Assembly (NCBI GenBank): GCA_006538405.1
Contig: BJKQ01000007.1
Location: forward strand, 124,001-188,000
Length of the DNA: 64,000 nucleotides
Source of the DNA: Hansfordia pulvinata
Taxonomy: Eukaryota > Ascomycota > Sordariomycetes > Xylariales
Direction of reading: 5' to 3'
Shown piece after piece: positions 12,764 through 24,614 of the stretch. A program made the position numbers and the translations under genes. How positions within the stretch are numbered: position 1 is the first letter of the stretch; each line of letters begins with the position of its first letter. The notes under the pieces were generated by a model. That model saw nothing but the letters and a program-made list of their open reading frames with translations. It was not told where the DNA came from and made no database searches.

Positions 12764-15680
12764 GGTGGGCGTGTCGGTACTGTGTGCCTGATGCGCGTGT
12801 GGGCGAAGATAGATGCGATGAAGGGTCGGGCTATGGAGTTGCAGGCGCTGATGTCGAGCGTGACGTCAGGCGCATGAGTCGTTGGAGGTGATGACGCCCG
12901 GGAGAAGGGGCAGAGCGAGAGCGAGGGCAAGGACGGTGGAGGCGCTCCGAGTGACGGACAGCCAAGACAGGCGCTTGCAGACGAAGGGAGCGGGTGCAGC
13001 GATGGCGAGGTGAGGTGAGGTGAGGCGACAGAGGAGATGGACGGGTAAGAGAGGTCGGCGGGCAGGGTCGGATGAGATCAGGGGAGGAGGCGGTTCAGAT
13101 CAGATCGGCACGGATCAGAGAGGAGCGGGTCGGCCGTGTCGCGTCGCGCCAAGCGGGAGTGCCGGGTATGCGGATGGAATCGAGCGAACGAGCGACTGGG
13201 TGGGGCCGTGGATGACAGGTGGGTGGGTGAGGAGAACGAGGAGGAGAGGTGGAGGAGGAGGAGGAGGAGGAAGAAGAGGCGTTTGACGTTTGAATGAAGG
13301 GCAGTCATACATCAATGTAGATGGCGGGAGGTAGGTATGCGCAATGAAAAGGAATAAAATGGAAGAGTACCTAAATTATGTGGTTGATAGGTTGGTGAGA
13401 GTCTCCGGCACGTCAGGGACAAGGCCGGGCAGGTGCGACCACGTTTATTCATGCTGCCTCGTCTACTCGTAGACCGATAGCACGTACTTCAATTGGAAGT
13501 TTAGGTACCTACCTACCTACCTAACCTAACCTCGCATTATTGGTCTACTTAGGTAATACATGTAGGTAAAAGGTGCCCTCAGATGGTAGGTAGGAGGTAA
13601 GGAGGTCCTGACGGGATCCAATGTTCTTGATGTTGTTATTCCCTACCTCCCAGAGGTACCTACCTACACACATGCGCGACCTCTGACTGCCACTGGCGAT
13701 GACGACGGTCATGTCCTCAGGTGCGGAGCAAGCAGCTCGCGGCCCGGACAACTGCCTCCGTGTATGTACATATCCCTGCGTACCTGCCCGTACGAGTAGC
13801 TCATCTCATACGAGTATTTCTTGGGTGGCAACCAGTCACTGGACAACTACATAAGAGATGAGCAGTGTATACTCAGGTCCCATACGAGTGATTGCAGGTA
13901 TTGGTAGGGACGAGGCGAATGCAAGTGATCTGACTGATTAACCCCAAATACCTACATGTACCTCCTAATTGTCGCCATCTGCAACACGGGTCCCGGAGAG
14001 GTTTTTGGCGAGCGTGGTGGCCATGGGTATCGAATTCCAAGGTGACTGTCCATACCTACCTCACCTGCGTTACGAGTACATGTGGATTACACTCTCAATT
14101 AGCAATCACGGGCGGGAACTAGTTAACACACAAGGTAGCCCTGGTAGCTAATTTGCAGGTTCTCGGCCGCTGGACAGATTTCACCGCCGCGGATGACGCA
14201 GCTACTGCAGCCAGCAACCATTGACCACATGAGCAGTCAGGGTCTTGTTGTGCCAGGCTGGCCTCAAGCAAGCGCCTGGGAATGGGGCGGAGATGGAGCG
14301 GAGCTGATGAGACCCAGTCAGTCCGCCAGTCTGTCAGTCCGTCAGTCGCATCAATGTGGCCAGTGAGGCACTGCTCGTCCGTTGATGACTGCGCCATGCT
14401 GGATCGTCATATTACATCAAATACCAAGTAGTACGAGTACACGCAGGGGTCTCTCGCGCCGACAGCCGGCGAATAGGCGTGCTCGAACCTCGGCCCGCGC
14501 CCCGTGGCCGCGGTAGGTACGGAGTCGGCTTATTTACTTAGGCCCACGACCTTTACGAGTATCTGACTGACAGGATGGCAGGACCGGACCTCTTTTGATG
14601 ATGACAGTACCTCAGGTCACAAACCGGGAGTGCCCGATTCCTTTGGACCTGAAAGAGACCGGGTATGTACGAGTTTCCATGGTACGCGCCACCACGCCTA
14701 GACTCTGTTAGGTACTCGTACCTTATGTAGTACCAAAGGTTATCTTACGCGGGGTGAGCAAGGACTCGGGGTGGCTTGCACCTTCCCCTAGATATTCCTC
14801 CTTTACCTTGATTCAAAAAGACCGAAGCCTGGAGGGCCATACCTAAACAAGCCTTCCATATATCCAAATGATGGAGGTTTCTAGGTAAGGTACCTAGGCA
14901 CGAGGTCGGCACGAGAACTCGCTCACAATGGAACTCATGATGTACGTAACAGCCAGCCGAAAGTGCCCTCATCTCAACCAGACCCCTTTCCCAAGCCTCT
15001 GACGTCACGCCGGAATCCCGGCGCGTTCTGCTCGGGGTTGAGACCACCAACACCATCCTCGACAGTATCTTGGCCCAGTTTGCACAGATGCACACCTTCA
15101 AAAATAACGAATATCAACCACTCGTCTCTGCCGTCTCTCCCTGGTCTTCTTTCCTACCTAACCTAAGCTACCTTAGTAGTCTGCCGCTCCCATCCGGTCC
15201 AACAAACGCCTGCCTGCAGATCCCACCACCATCCGCTGGCCCCACGCCTTGCATGACGAGTAGGCTAATGTGCGCGTACGAGTAGTCATCCGCAGGGCTG
15301 CGGCTTGTCATCCACCCGGCTCTCTGGGCCGTCGCATCACCATGCCGGTCTTATTGGGGCACCGCGCAGCCACAGACGAGCCGGGCAGGCCACGCTGACA
15401 GACCGGTAGCTTAGGCATGCAGGCAGACAAGCAGACAAGCAGGCAGACAAGCAGCCTGGCCTGACCTGCGACTCATCAGCCCCGGATCGACATGCCCTCG
15501 CCATCCGCGCTGCTGCCTGCCTGCCTGTCTATCTGCCTGACGGTATGCTATGGCCCTCTCTCTTTCCCCTACTTGGCTATATATCGATATGCGAACGGCG
15601 CATAGCCTCGCCGAATCTCAGCTGATGAGCCGTCAGACACGACCCGATCCCGTAGCACAGCCAGCCAGCCAGCCGCTTAC
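12764..15680. other. Divergent 2.9-kb intergenic region
   Basis: This is the shared upstream region of the acyltransferase (minus) and the nucleotidyltransferase (plus). It carries a GAG/GGA tract at about 13250-13278, a dense TAGGTACCTACCTACC cluster at about 13500-13680, and eight TACGAGTA/TACTCGTA octamers (13464, 13791, 13809, 14071, 14432, 14554, 14713, 15277). A degenerate CAGACAAG repeat lies at about 15419-15455. No protein-coding frame is supportable. Confidence 0.5.
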
Positions 15681-17071
15681 ATGCTTACCCTCACCGCCCT
15701 CCACGGCCCGCCGGCGCTCAGCACCGCCGCTACCACCACCTCGGACGACAGCCTGGAGGACTACATCCGGCAGAGTTGCGACGACGTCCGCCGCGACCTA
15801 GACGAAGGATACCAGGACGGTGACGGCGAAGACGACGAGGACGACGAGGATGAAGACCAGGAGCAGTGGGACAGCTTGGGCAACAGCGACCGCGAAGGCG
15901 AAACGATCTTCGCCGGCCCCTCGGCCTCGCGCCCGCGACTCAGCCGCGCCGTGCGCAACCGGGTGCTGATATACATTGGCTCCTTCGACCCCCGCACGCC
16001 GCGCACCTGGCCCTGCTGCGGCGCGCCTTCGCCGGCGCCCGCGCCTCCTGCCCGGACTTCAACCTCGTCGCCGCCCTCGTCGTCTGCCACGACGACGACT
16101 ACGTCGCCGCCAAGCAGCACGCCGACCCGGGCCCGGCTGCCCCCCTCGTCCTGCCCAAGTCTCGCCGCGTTCGACTGTGGCGCGCCGCCCTCGCTGGGGC
16201 CAGGGCCGAGCCTGACCCTGACGATGGCGACAGCGACGACAATCATGATGGTATCGATAATGTCAATGGCGGGGCCGACACGATGCGCACCTGGTGCTGG
16301 CCCGTCCCCGCGCGCCTGCCCTACTACCGCCTCAAGTCCGCGCTGGCCTCGCGCTGCCGTCAGGGTGCTCTGCCCCTCGAGTTCGTCACCCTCGAGGGGC
16401 CCGACTACGTGCGCGTCGGCGCCCACGTCCCCGCCCACTGCCCGCACGTCCTGACAGCCCACGTCAGCCGCCTGCCCGACTTCCTTGGCGAGCAGCCGGG
16501 CGCCCGCCGCGGCGACGCAGGCCCCGCCGCCGCCGCCACCATCGACACGGCAGCCCGAGTCCCCGTCCACACCCTCAAGATGCATGGCCCCTGGTCCCGG
16601 CACGAGCCTGACTCGGGCGCCGTGCGGGACCTAGCGCGCGAGCGCGCACGGAGGGAGACGTTTCCGCGGCGGCGGCTGGGCGCCGACGCAGCAGACCCGC
16701 GCGCACCGGCAACAGAAGGGGGAGAGAAAGAGCTGGAGCGCAGAGCGGACGAGATGGCAGCCGCCATGCTGGCGCGCGCCGCGCGCGGCCCGGCCGTCTG
16801 GGTGTGCCGGCGGACGCACCAGCCCGAGAGGACGACGCGCTTCGTGGCGCCGCCGGCACCCGCGGCACATCGACGCGGGGGCCCGCTCGCGAGGGACGCG
16901 ACGCTGCTCGACCCGGCCCTGAGCTCCACCGCGCTGCGGGCCGCCATCCTCGCCGCTCCGCTCCCGGGCCGGGAGCAGCCGCCTCTCCGCGAGCGCGTCC
17001 GGGGACTGCCGGCGCTCAGCCCGGATTTACTTGCGCGATTCTTGGAGGACATGGGCGTGGGCCGATCGTGA
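15681..17071 (+). CDS. NMNAT-fold nucleotidyltransferase-like protein, frame-broken
   Basis: A single-exon gene of about 463 aa if one missing base is allowed. The N-terminal 90 residues are acidic (runs of Asp/Glu). The text then reads NRVLIYIGSFDP and, one base out of phase, PHAAHLALLRRAFAGA. Together these give the GSFDPPHxxH nucleotide-binding signature of cytidylyltransferase/NMN-adenylyltransferase folds at about residues 101-111. Near residue 414, ALSSTALRAAI matches the second signature (ISSTxxR), which confirms that the fold is complete. The break lies in the C run at 15989-15993. The protein is far longer than bacterial or yeast NMNAT (about 200-400 aa) and has an unusual low-complexity Asp/Asn/Gly segment near residues 170-195. 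Substrate is unknown; NAD synthesis is possible but unproven, because this HAAH form of the motif is divergent. Confidence 0.72.
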
Positions 17072-17541
17072 GATCGAGTAGAGGAGCAGGAGGTGGTGGT
17101 GGTGAGACCAGGGGCTCCGTCGATGCTCAGGCCCTGCCTGCATCATCTTGATTATCTAAGATACCTGGGACTTGCCTCTCTTCAAAATTTTCTTCCTCTT
17201 TTTGCCATTGATCTCTGACTCTTCTTGGAATCAGCCTGGCGTTCATCTCATCCCATTGATTGTGTGTGACGTGGCTACTCTGCAGAGAAATGATATTGCC
17301 GGACCTCCCTGGGACACGTTGACCACCACAGGTTATTTTAAGACGGCTCTACACTGCGCGGGTGGCGATTTGGAAATTCGGCAACGCCGCCTGCCACGAC
17401 TGGATCATTTGTGAATGAACGCCGGACCATGTGAAGAAAATTATTTCATACAGAATGACCGGATGGCCACGAGGACTCAGGGTAGCATAGGTAGTCTCAG
17501 GCTATTATTCCCTTAGATACCCACGAGCAATCCCAAGGTGA
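17072..17541. other. Convergent intergenic spacer
   Basis: This 470-bp spacer separates the 3' ends of the nucleotidyltransferase (plus) and the vacuolar protease (minus). It is AT-richer than its flanks, as expected of 3' untranslated regions. Nothing else is seen. Confidence 0.5.
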
Positions 17542-20500
17542 TTACGCCTTGAAGGTCTTGCGGCCTTCACACAGAGTTGTGGTGGCCTTCGAAAGTGCCA
17601 CCCACGCAGGGGCGTACTTTAGGGCCTCGTCATAGGCAGGCAACGTTCCAGGCATATTGACATCCGCCCAGCCACAGAAGATCTTTCCATCCAGACCGTT
17701 GCCCTCGCCGTGGCGGTCTTTCCATTCCACCTCGACGACCCACGGCGTGTCCCAGTCCCGCCGATACAGATCAATCTTCTCCAAGCCTCCTTCTGGGGCG
17801 GTTCCGAACCTGTTATCTACGGCATTGCCGCCCCTGACCTTGAAGGAGGAAACAGGGGTGTCGAAGACGATGCCACACTGCCTGGTTTCTCGTGCATTGA
17901 TCTCAAATGTTGCCTTGTTCGCTTTCCTAGCCCGAGTGACGTTGTATGAGATCCATTTGGAAAAGCCCTTCTCAGGTGGAACCCCGTCTGGAACAGCTTT
18001 GACCACGTTGGGCAGAACGTCCGACCCGTCGTAAGAGCATGTGATCAGGTTCGCTCTCAGGTGGTCGTCGTCGCAACTGATATCTTTGCCCATAGCAGAA
18101 GGAAACTCGGCGACTGCCAACTCCACGTACTCTTGCAAGCCATTGTACTTGACGGTCGAAGCACCAGTGTCAAGGTCAACAGTCTGTTGGAAATAGACCT
18201 TGTACCGGTTATCAGCGGAGAAGGGGAAAGCCACTAGGTTGTAGATCAAAGTGCCAGCAAAGATCGTCAGAAGGAAAAGTGGGATGTGGTGTGTAATGCG
18301 ATGCATGTACGGCGTGACAGGCAACAAGAGGGCAATGCTGAAAAATGCCACGAGCAGATAGGGGACCAGAAGACTGGATCCATCCGCGCCCGTTTGGGCG
18401 ACAGCCGCCACGAGACTCAATCCAGTCTGACCGACCAAAATTATGATGAATGGGCCGAGAATGAGAAACTGCAGAATCCACAGCCAGCTCGGAAGACGAG
18501 CTGACCACGCTTGTTCATATTGGTATGCGTGGCCCTTGACAGCTCCGTGAGATGCATTCTGGGTGGCAACTGCGGCCGTCGAGCGACGATAATTCGTCGC
18601 GAAAGTGGTGCCGCCGTGGTGAGAAGAACTGCCCCCAACCAATGGAGTTGTCTCAGTAGCAGACTGTGGCTCGTCTTCCTCCTCCTCATTTTCTTCGTCA
18701 TTCTGAGATACAGGGCGGTCCGCGTGCGGCACAGTTTCGAGGTGATCCCGCGTGTCGTGCTCATCGTGCACTTGCTGCGCGAACGATGTTCTGCTCGGGA
18801 CGAAGAAGAGCTCGCAGAGCGCAATCAGGGAGGCCAGGAAGGTTGCCGAATGCAGGAAAACAAATATGTAGCCAGCTGCAATGCGGAATCGATCCTCAAA
18901 GACGGTGTTAACGACCAGGACGACCCACGACACCAAGAATAGCCAGAAAGTAGAGAATCCTCTGTGCAGAGCGCTCGGCCTCGCGAAGTTGGCGCCGGCC
19001 ATAATAGTCCAAAAGACGAAATAGAACAGCGAAAGCATCATGGCCCACCTGTATCTGTCAGCCTGGATTCGGTGAGATTGTATGCATTGGAAAGAAGCTT
19101 ACACAGAGTACTCGCTGCTGTAGATGATCAAGGGTTAATCTTGGTGAGCAGATAGGCCGAGCCGACCACCAAGGCAGAGGAAACGATCAGCGCGAAGGGG
19201 AAGCGCACAATGCCTTTCCGGCCTCCTAGCATGACAGGATCCAGGACTGCCCCATCATATGCGGATGCCCTGGCAGAGAAGAAGTAGTACTTGTCGTAGC
19301 GGACCAGAACGTAGGTCAAAGCCACCAAAATGAGAGGTGAGGCTATGAGCAGAGTCAAAGACCAGGCGAACAAGGATCTCAGGTCAAACAGCGCGAAAGT
19401 CTGGCCGTAAATATCGAACCACACCCCGTCATCTCGTCTGCCATTGTAGACCTTTGACCGGTCGCCGTCGTCGCGGTCGCCAATGAAAGTATATCCGGTG
19501 TCGCCCGAGAGGCCCTGCATGGTGTGCAGAGAGATGCTCAGCATGTGCCACAGACTGGCCTTAGAAGCGTGCGCGGCATCATCCTGGTTCGTGTGGTATC
19601 TTGCGCGGGGGCGGTAGAAGGAAACGTCGAGACCGCGCTGCCCGTATACGTCGTTGAAGATTTGGTAATCTGTACCGCTCCTGATGGCGCCGGTGGACCA
19701 GGCATCAGAGGAGACAACAGTTCCGAAGGGGTTCTCGGCGCCCTTGTAAGCACCGACAACCTGCGCATCTGTGGCGCGAAAAAGGTTGGCGCGACCTCCG
19801 GCACCGGCGCCCTCCAGATTGAGGAAGGTATGACAGAAGGGCATCAAGGGGCTGTTACCAAAGGCACGAGCTCCCCACAGGTAGTCCTCCTCGTTATTGT
19901 TGAACAGGGCGACAATGCCTCTCCTGGGCTTATGCTCAGGGCGTGAGAAGTAGTTGACCAAGGCTAGGACAGTGACGCAGCCCATGCCGTCGTCGGTGGC
20001 ACCATATCCGGTGGAAACGCTGATTCGTGGTCCCGGGTAAGCAAGAGCGTGCAAAGAGCCAATAAGGCACGGAGGAGAATTGCTTACGAGTCGTAGTGGG
20101 CGTTCATGAGAACACCGCCCTTGCCGATGACCTTGTCCGTGTACATGGAGCCATCACTCCACCATTCGCCGTCGGGATCGTCCGTGCCGCGGATGTACAC
20201 CATGATGTTGGTGCCCTCAAAATAGTGGCCAGTGCCGTAGGGAGAACTAGCGCGGGAATCAACCGTGGTGACATTGGAAACGTTATCGTTGAAGATGACG
20301 AGGGTCGAGTCGTTGAGGGAGTTCTGCCTCTTGATGTCCTCAAGCTCAAGAAGCAGCCAATCGCGAACCTCGTCGTTCTTGCGGCTGTTGAAGGGATGGT
20401 AGTCGCGCGAAAGCGTGGTCAAGTCAATCCACGACTTTGTCAGGTTGATGCCCGAGTAGAGAGTCGGGTCGGCTGGTGGAGGAGGGACGGTCTCATGAAC

Positions 20501-20592
20501 GACAAGCAGAGGATGAGGATGGCCAGGTAGACAACGGTAGTCCAGAACGTGACAGCCAGTGGCTTGAAGGCGACGGGGTTGGGCACGCCCAT
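17542..20592 (-). CDS. PFF1: Vacuolar membrane M28 metalloprotease, PFF1-type, frame-broken
   Basis: Minus strand, exons 20592-20088, 20019-19103 and 19048-17542, with GT-AG introns of 68 and 54 bp; about 976 aa, the usual size for PFF1. It opens with [25 protein letters not shown], a membrane anchor. The M28 zinc ligands follow: [18 protein letters not shown] across the first splice, [20 protein letters not shown] and RYHTNQDD. At least eight hydrophobic helices and a lumenal C-terminal domain follow, with an acidic linker (EENEEEEDE) between helices. The product is predicted to be a vacuolar membrane aminopeptidase-like protease. Two single-base losses interrupt it, at 20511-20512 (after YLAIL) and at 19132-19134 (after LLTKINP). 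With one base restored at each, all exon phases sum exactly. Domain order is otherwise complete. Confidence 0.92.
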
Positions 20593-22389
20593 GATCGCTG
20601 ATTGGCTGGGCGAAGAGATCGCGAGCCACGATACAACAGTTGGTTTGCCGAGTTGCGAGGTGCGAGTCTGATGCGCCTGGTCAAAAGCGGAGGAGGTGGG
20701 GGTAGATAGCCCACGGAGGCGGGCCGGCAGCGAAGTCGCGCGCTGCCGGAAGACCTGTCTCGAGTCGGCACGGGGCAGGAAGAGACGGAGGCACCGGAAG
20801 CCGATAGGGATATGACGATGACGATGACGATGACGAGGGCCGTAATGATAGGATAGTCCAATGGATTGACGTTGCGATCACAGGTCAGCCAGCCAGCGGC
20901 TCACCCACGCGCAAATGGCTGGATCGAATCGGTTGTGCAGAGGCGAAGGTCAGCACCACGGCTGTCGCAGTGGTCTGAATCCGCCCGGGGCTGGTTGGTG
21001 GAGAGATGGGTCGGTATGCGGCGCGAGCTCCCGCATGCGTCGTCCCACCAGCGTGAAGCGGCCCGCCTTGGAGGATGCCACGGCCTGACGAGTGGGGGCG
21101 TGTCAGATGGAGGAATGATAGGTCTGTAGTCGGCGGTAGCCAGCGAAAGAGCTCAAGCCGAGCTGAGTTGAAGGGCGGAGAAGGCAATGTTTGGACTAGA
21201 AGGGTTATTAGGAGGTCGTCATGGCGGCGCAGGACGGACGATGAGGAGGGGTGGGTGGATTGGTTATCACGGGGTCGGGGGCTGCCGATCCAAGCAGCTT
21301 CAGGGTCCCGTGTCTTGGAACTGGGAAGCTGGGCACACTGGGCGGCTGAAGTTCAAGGTTACCTCCTTTCCGGAGCTGTCCCGGTGAGACGGGTGCGCCT
21401 ACGAGTACTCGTACACGTACAACAGGAGCCACAGCGCTGCCCCAGCAGATCCATCACCCGCTGTGCAGTTCCAGCCCTGGTACCATGTATGACGTGCGTG
21501 CTCATTCGCGTCTCCCGCGTTGCGTGCAGCTCCCCCACAAAGTCGCGCCTCGTATCTTCTAGATGCACATTTACTTGACGCCTGCACGGCTGTAATGATG
21601 GCCTTCCCTTCCGGTGTACGAGTGAGTAGGTACTCGTACTGGATTCGATTTGCTACGGCACCTCGCTGCATGTCGCCCCCGGTGGCTGTACCTCTTGTAG
21701 ATGACCAGGACCCCACCAAAGCTTCGCACCTCCTCCACTCCAGCTGCCTCACCTCTTAAAGATTACCTTACTCAGGAGGTACGGCAGGTACGTATAAGGT
21801 GGGGATTTTACAGAGCTACGCGTACATGTATGAGTACACGCTTCGAATGCTTGGGCTATGATCAACGCTCGTCCCGTTGAGTCTCGGATCTGCCATGGTC
21901 AGGCGGACCTGTTGGACTTGGACCAGATTGACACGACAGAGAGCTCTTTTCCAAAAAGTCAATTCGTTTCAAATGCGATGGAGAACTGCTCGGGTTCAGC
22001 CGGATCTCCCGATTTCTACTGCTATCTTATCTGTACAATTCTCCAGATCCTCGGCCAGATACGAACTCCAGAAGACCACGCTCCGTTAATGGATACGCAC
22101 GTCGTCTGTGTAACCGTATGCTACACCGTCGCCAGCCCTTTGTCTGCTCTCAATCTGGATTTTCTTTACTCCTGTTTCGGTTAAGACTACACGCTGATCT
22201 GGAAGACGAAGTCAGGAAATAATGATGCACTCGTCATGTTAGCAGTCTGCTCGCAAGACACCTCGACCGAATGAACAGATGCCATGTCGAGACGTGCTAA
22301 AGAGTGTGGTCAAGTCGTTAGTTTCGCTCGACCCCCGCAGATGCCTTATTTGTGGCTGGTCGCACGCCGGCTGATCTGATTGCCTTCAC
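20593..22389. other. Intergenic: PFF1 upstream and BBP downstream
   Basis: The region upstream of PFF1 has a (GATGAC)n tract at about 20811-20836. An overlapping inverted pair TACGAGTACTCGTA at 21400-21413 makes a 14-bp perfect palindrome, and a third octamer lies at 21631. No supportable coding sequence. Confidence 0.5.
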
Positions 22390-24614
22390 TTAAGCACCAG
22401 GAGGAGGAGGAGGGGGCGGCTGGTCGCCCGGAGGCGGGGGAGGCGCGTCACCAGCAGGTGGCGGCGGCGGCGGCGGGGAGGCGGCACCGAACCGCCGCCG
22501 TATTGCTGGATCAGAGCATTCAGGTTGCCTGGCAGGCCTGGAGGGGCACCCAACCCAGGGGCACTCGGCAGCCCAGGAGGCGGCCCCATTCCAGGAGCTC
22601 CGCCGTAGCCAGAGTAGCCTGGGTAGCCTGGGTAAGCTGGCTGAGCAGCCGGTACCTGGTGCTGCCACGGGGCCGCTCCAGGGGCCGAAGCTCCGTCGTT
22701 GTAGCCGCCGTGGCCGCGGTAATGGTCTCCGGCGCGGTCCGCACCTCCGCCGTATGAGTCGTGTCCGCCGCGGCCGCGTTCGCGCCATGGCGCAGCGCCA
22801 CCCCCACCGCGGTCGCCGCGGTCACCGCGATCGTCATGGCCGCGGTCATTGTTGCGAGATCGCCAAGGGGCGGCGGCGCCCGTGGGACCACGCTGCCAGG
22901 GACGAGAGTCGCCGCCTCCACCACCACCGCCACGGCTGTCGTCGTAACCGCCCGGCCCAGCTTCGATGCGAGCGGGCGGGCCATCGCCGCCACCAAGCTC
23001 CTGCATGAAAGCCTGTGTTTCTAGTTAGCATCTGTAGTCGAACTTGGTGAGAGAAGAGAACCACGAACCTCGTATTCCCTGTCGACATCGTCTCCACCGC
23101 CGATACGACCTGCGGCACGCGGAGGCCCATCGTTGCGCCAACTGGTACCCTTCTGCCTGTCGGGACAATCGCGCGCCATATGCCCTGCATTTCCACAGGT
23201 TCGGCAAATAATATTGGCCGTGAAGTTGGGCTTGTCGGGGCAGTCGTACTTGCGATGCCCTATCTGGCCACAGTTCTGGCACGCTTGGTTCTCGTCGTCG
23301 CGCAGAGTACCGTTGAGGGCGGCGAGCTCACGCAGTTGGTTACGTTTGAGTTCGTTTTGACCTTCGGGAATCGAGGCAGCCTGGATGAAGCAACTGTCAG
23401 CAAGAACTCTGGGGGAAGAATGTGCCAGACAACCATGGATAGGCATGACAGGTGCCGCATAGACTTACAGTTTCGATAACTTGGTGGATGAGCTTCTTGG
23501 CCTTGTTGACCTTCTCCTCCGTGTCGGCCATAATCAAGCAGTGGAGATCCTCCTCCTGGTTACTCGTGTGAGCGGCATCAGATCGGCCTTTGCCCTCCTT
23601 GACGGAGCCTTTTCCGCGGATAGCGATCTTGGCAAGGGACTCTGTTTCCATCTTCTTGAGGGTGTTGCCACGAGGGCCAATAAGCAGACCAACTTTAGTA
23701 GGAAGAGCTAGGTGTTAGTATATGTAGGGATTAGGTTGACATGAGGTTAGACGGAGAGCAGGTGGTTAGATTTGTGGCCAAGGCCCGGTTCCTGAAAAGG
23801 TGTGGCACGGCCGACACAAACCTGGACCAAGCGGGGGGGACACGGTCAGAAAGGTTAGAGGGTTAGCAATCTCACTGAAGTTGATTTCCGGATAGTCGTT
23901 GACCGGCACGTAGACCTTCTCCTGAGTCTTGGTGGGACGGCGGTAGTCCTGGGGCGGGTGGTAGTTGGGAATGGTCTTCATGGCCTTCTCGATGAGCTTG
24001 TGCCGCTCGTCCTCGAGGCGCTTGCGGTAACGGTATTCCCTCGTGTTGACACGGCGTCCGTGGTTGTCGTACTGGGGAGGGGGCGAGGGAGATCTGGCGT
24101 TCCACAACGAAGGTCAGAATCGGTTGAAGTGTGGTTACGAGGGGGCGCGGGGACGTTACCTGTCGCCATCAGCAGGGACGACGTCGTCGATGCGAAGCTT
24201 CTGGCTGATCTCCTCGATACGCAGATGCAGAGTGTAGGCTTCGAGCTGCTCGCTAGTCATGTTCGCCGTGATGGCGGTTGGGAGGCCCATGAGACCGGCT
24301 GCCTTGTTTTCGGAAGCGTCGCCCCAACGGTTGCGCTTCTTGCGACGCCGGGGGCCGTCCGCATCGGTTCCTGGCGAGAGTATGTGTCAGCAATCAACAC
24401 GATGCAGCGGCGATGGGATCACGGGCGGATGGAAGAACGTACTAGGCTCAGGGCTGCGACCGCGCTTCAGGTCGCGGTCGCCGCCGCCGTTCGAGGCAGC
24501 GCGGATGCTATCAGGCTCATCATCGCGTCTCTCGTCGCCATCACCGCCAAAGCGACGACGGCTTCCAAGAGGGATGTTGTTGGAGCCAGTGATGCCCTGG
24601 TTTCTCCAAGACAT
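22390..24614 (-). CDS. MSL5: Branchpoint-bridging protein BBP/SF1 (MSL5)
   Basis: Six exons on the minus strand: 24614-24443, 24370-24160, 24093-23876, 23692-23469, 23380-23069 and 23012-22390, about 586 aa. BBP binds the intron branch point in the early spliceosome. Visible features are the N-terminal [17 protein letters not shown] and the KKRNRWGDA segment (U2AF-ligand type). A KH-QUA2 domain contains [23 protein letters not shown] and [12 protein letters not shown]. Two CCHC zinc knuckles, [14 protein letters not shown] and [14 protein letters not shown], lie near residues 306-345, and the tail is rich in Gly/Arg and Pro. The third intron (183 bp) is the longest. It ends with TACTAAC and an AAAG acceptor; an AG 15 nt earlier would be too near the branch point. 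The tail changes frame at 22475-22478 (one missing G/C), after which it ends as polyproline, PPPPPPPGA. Confidence 0.93.
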
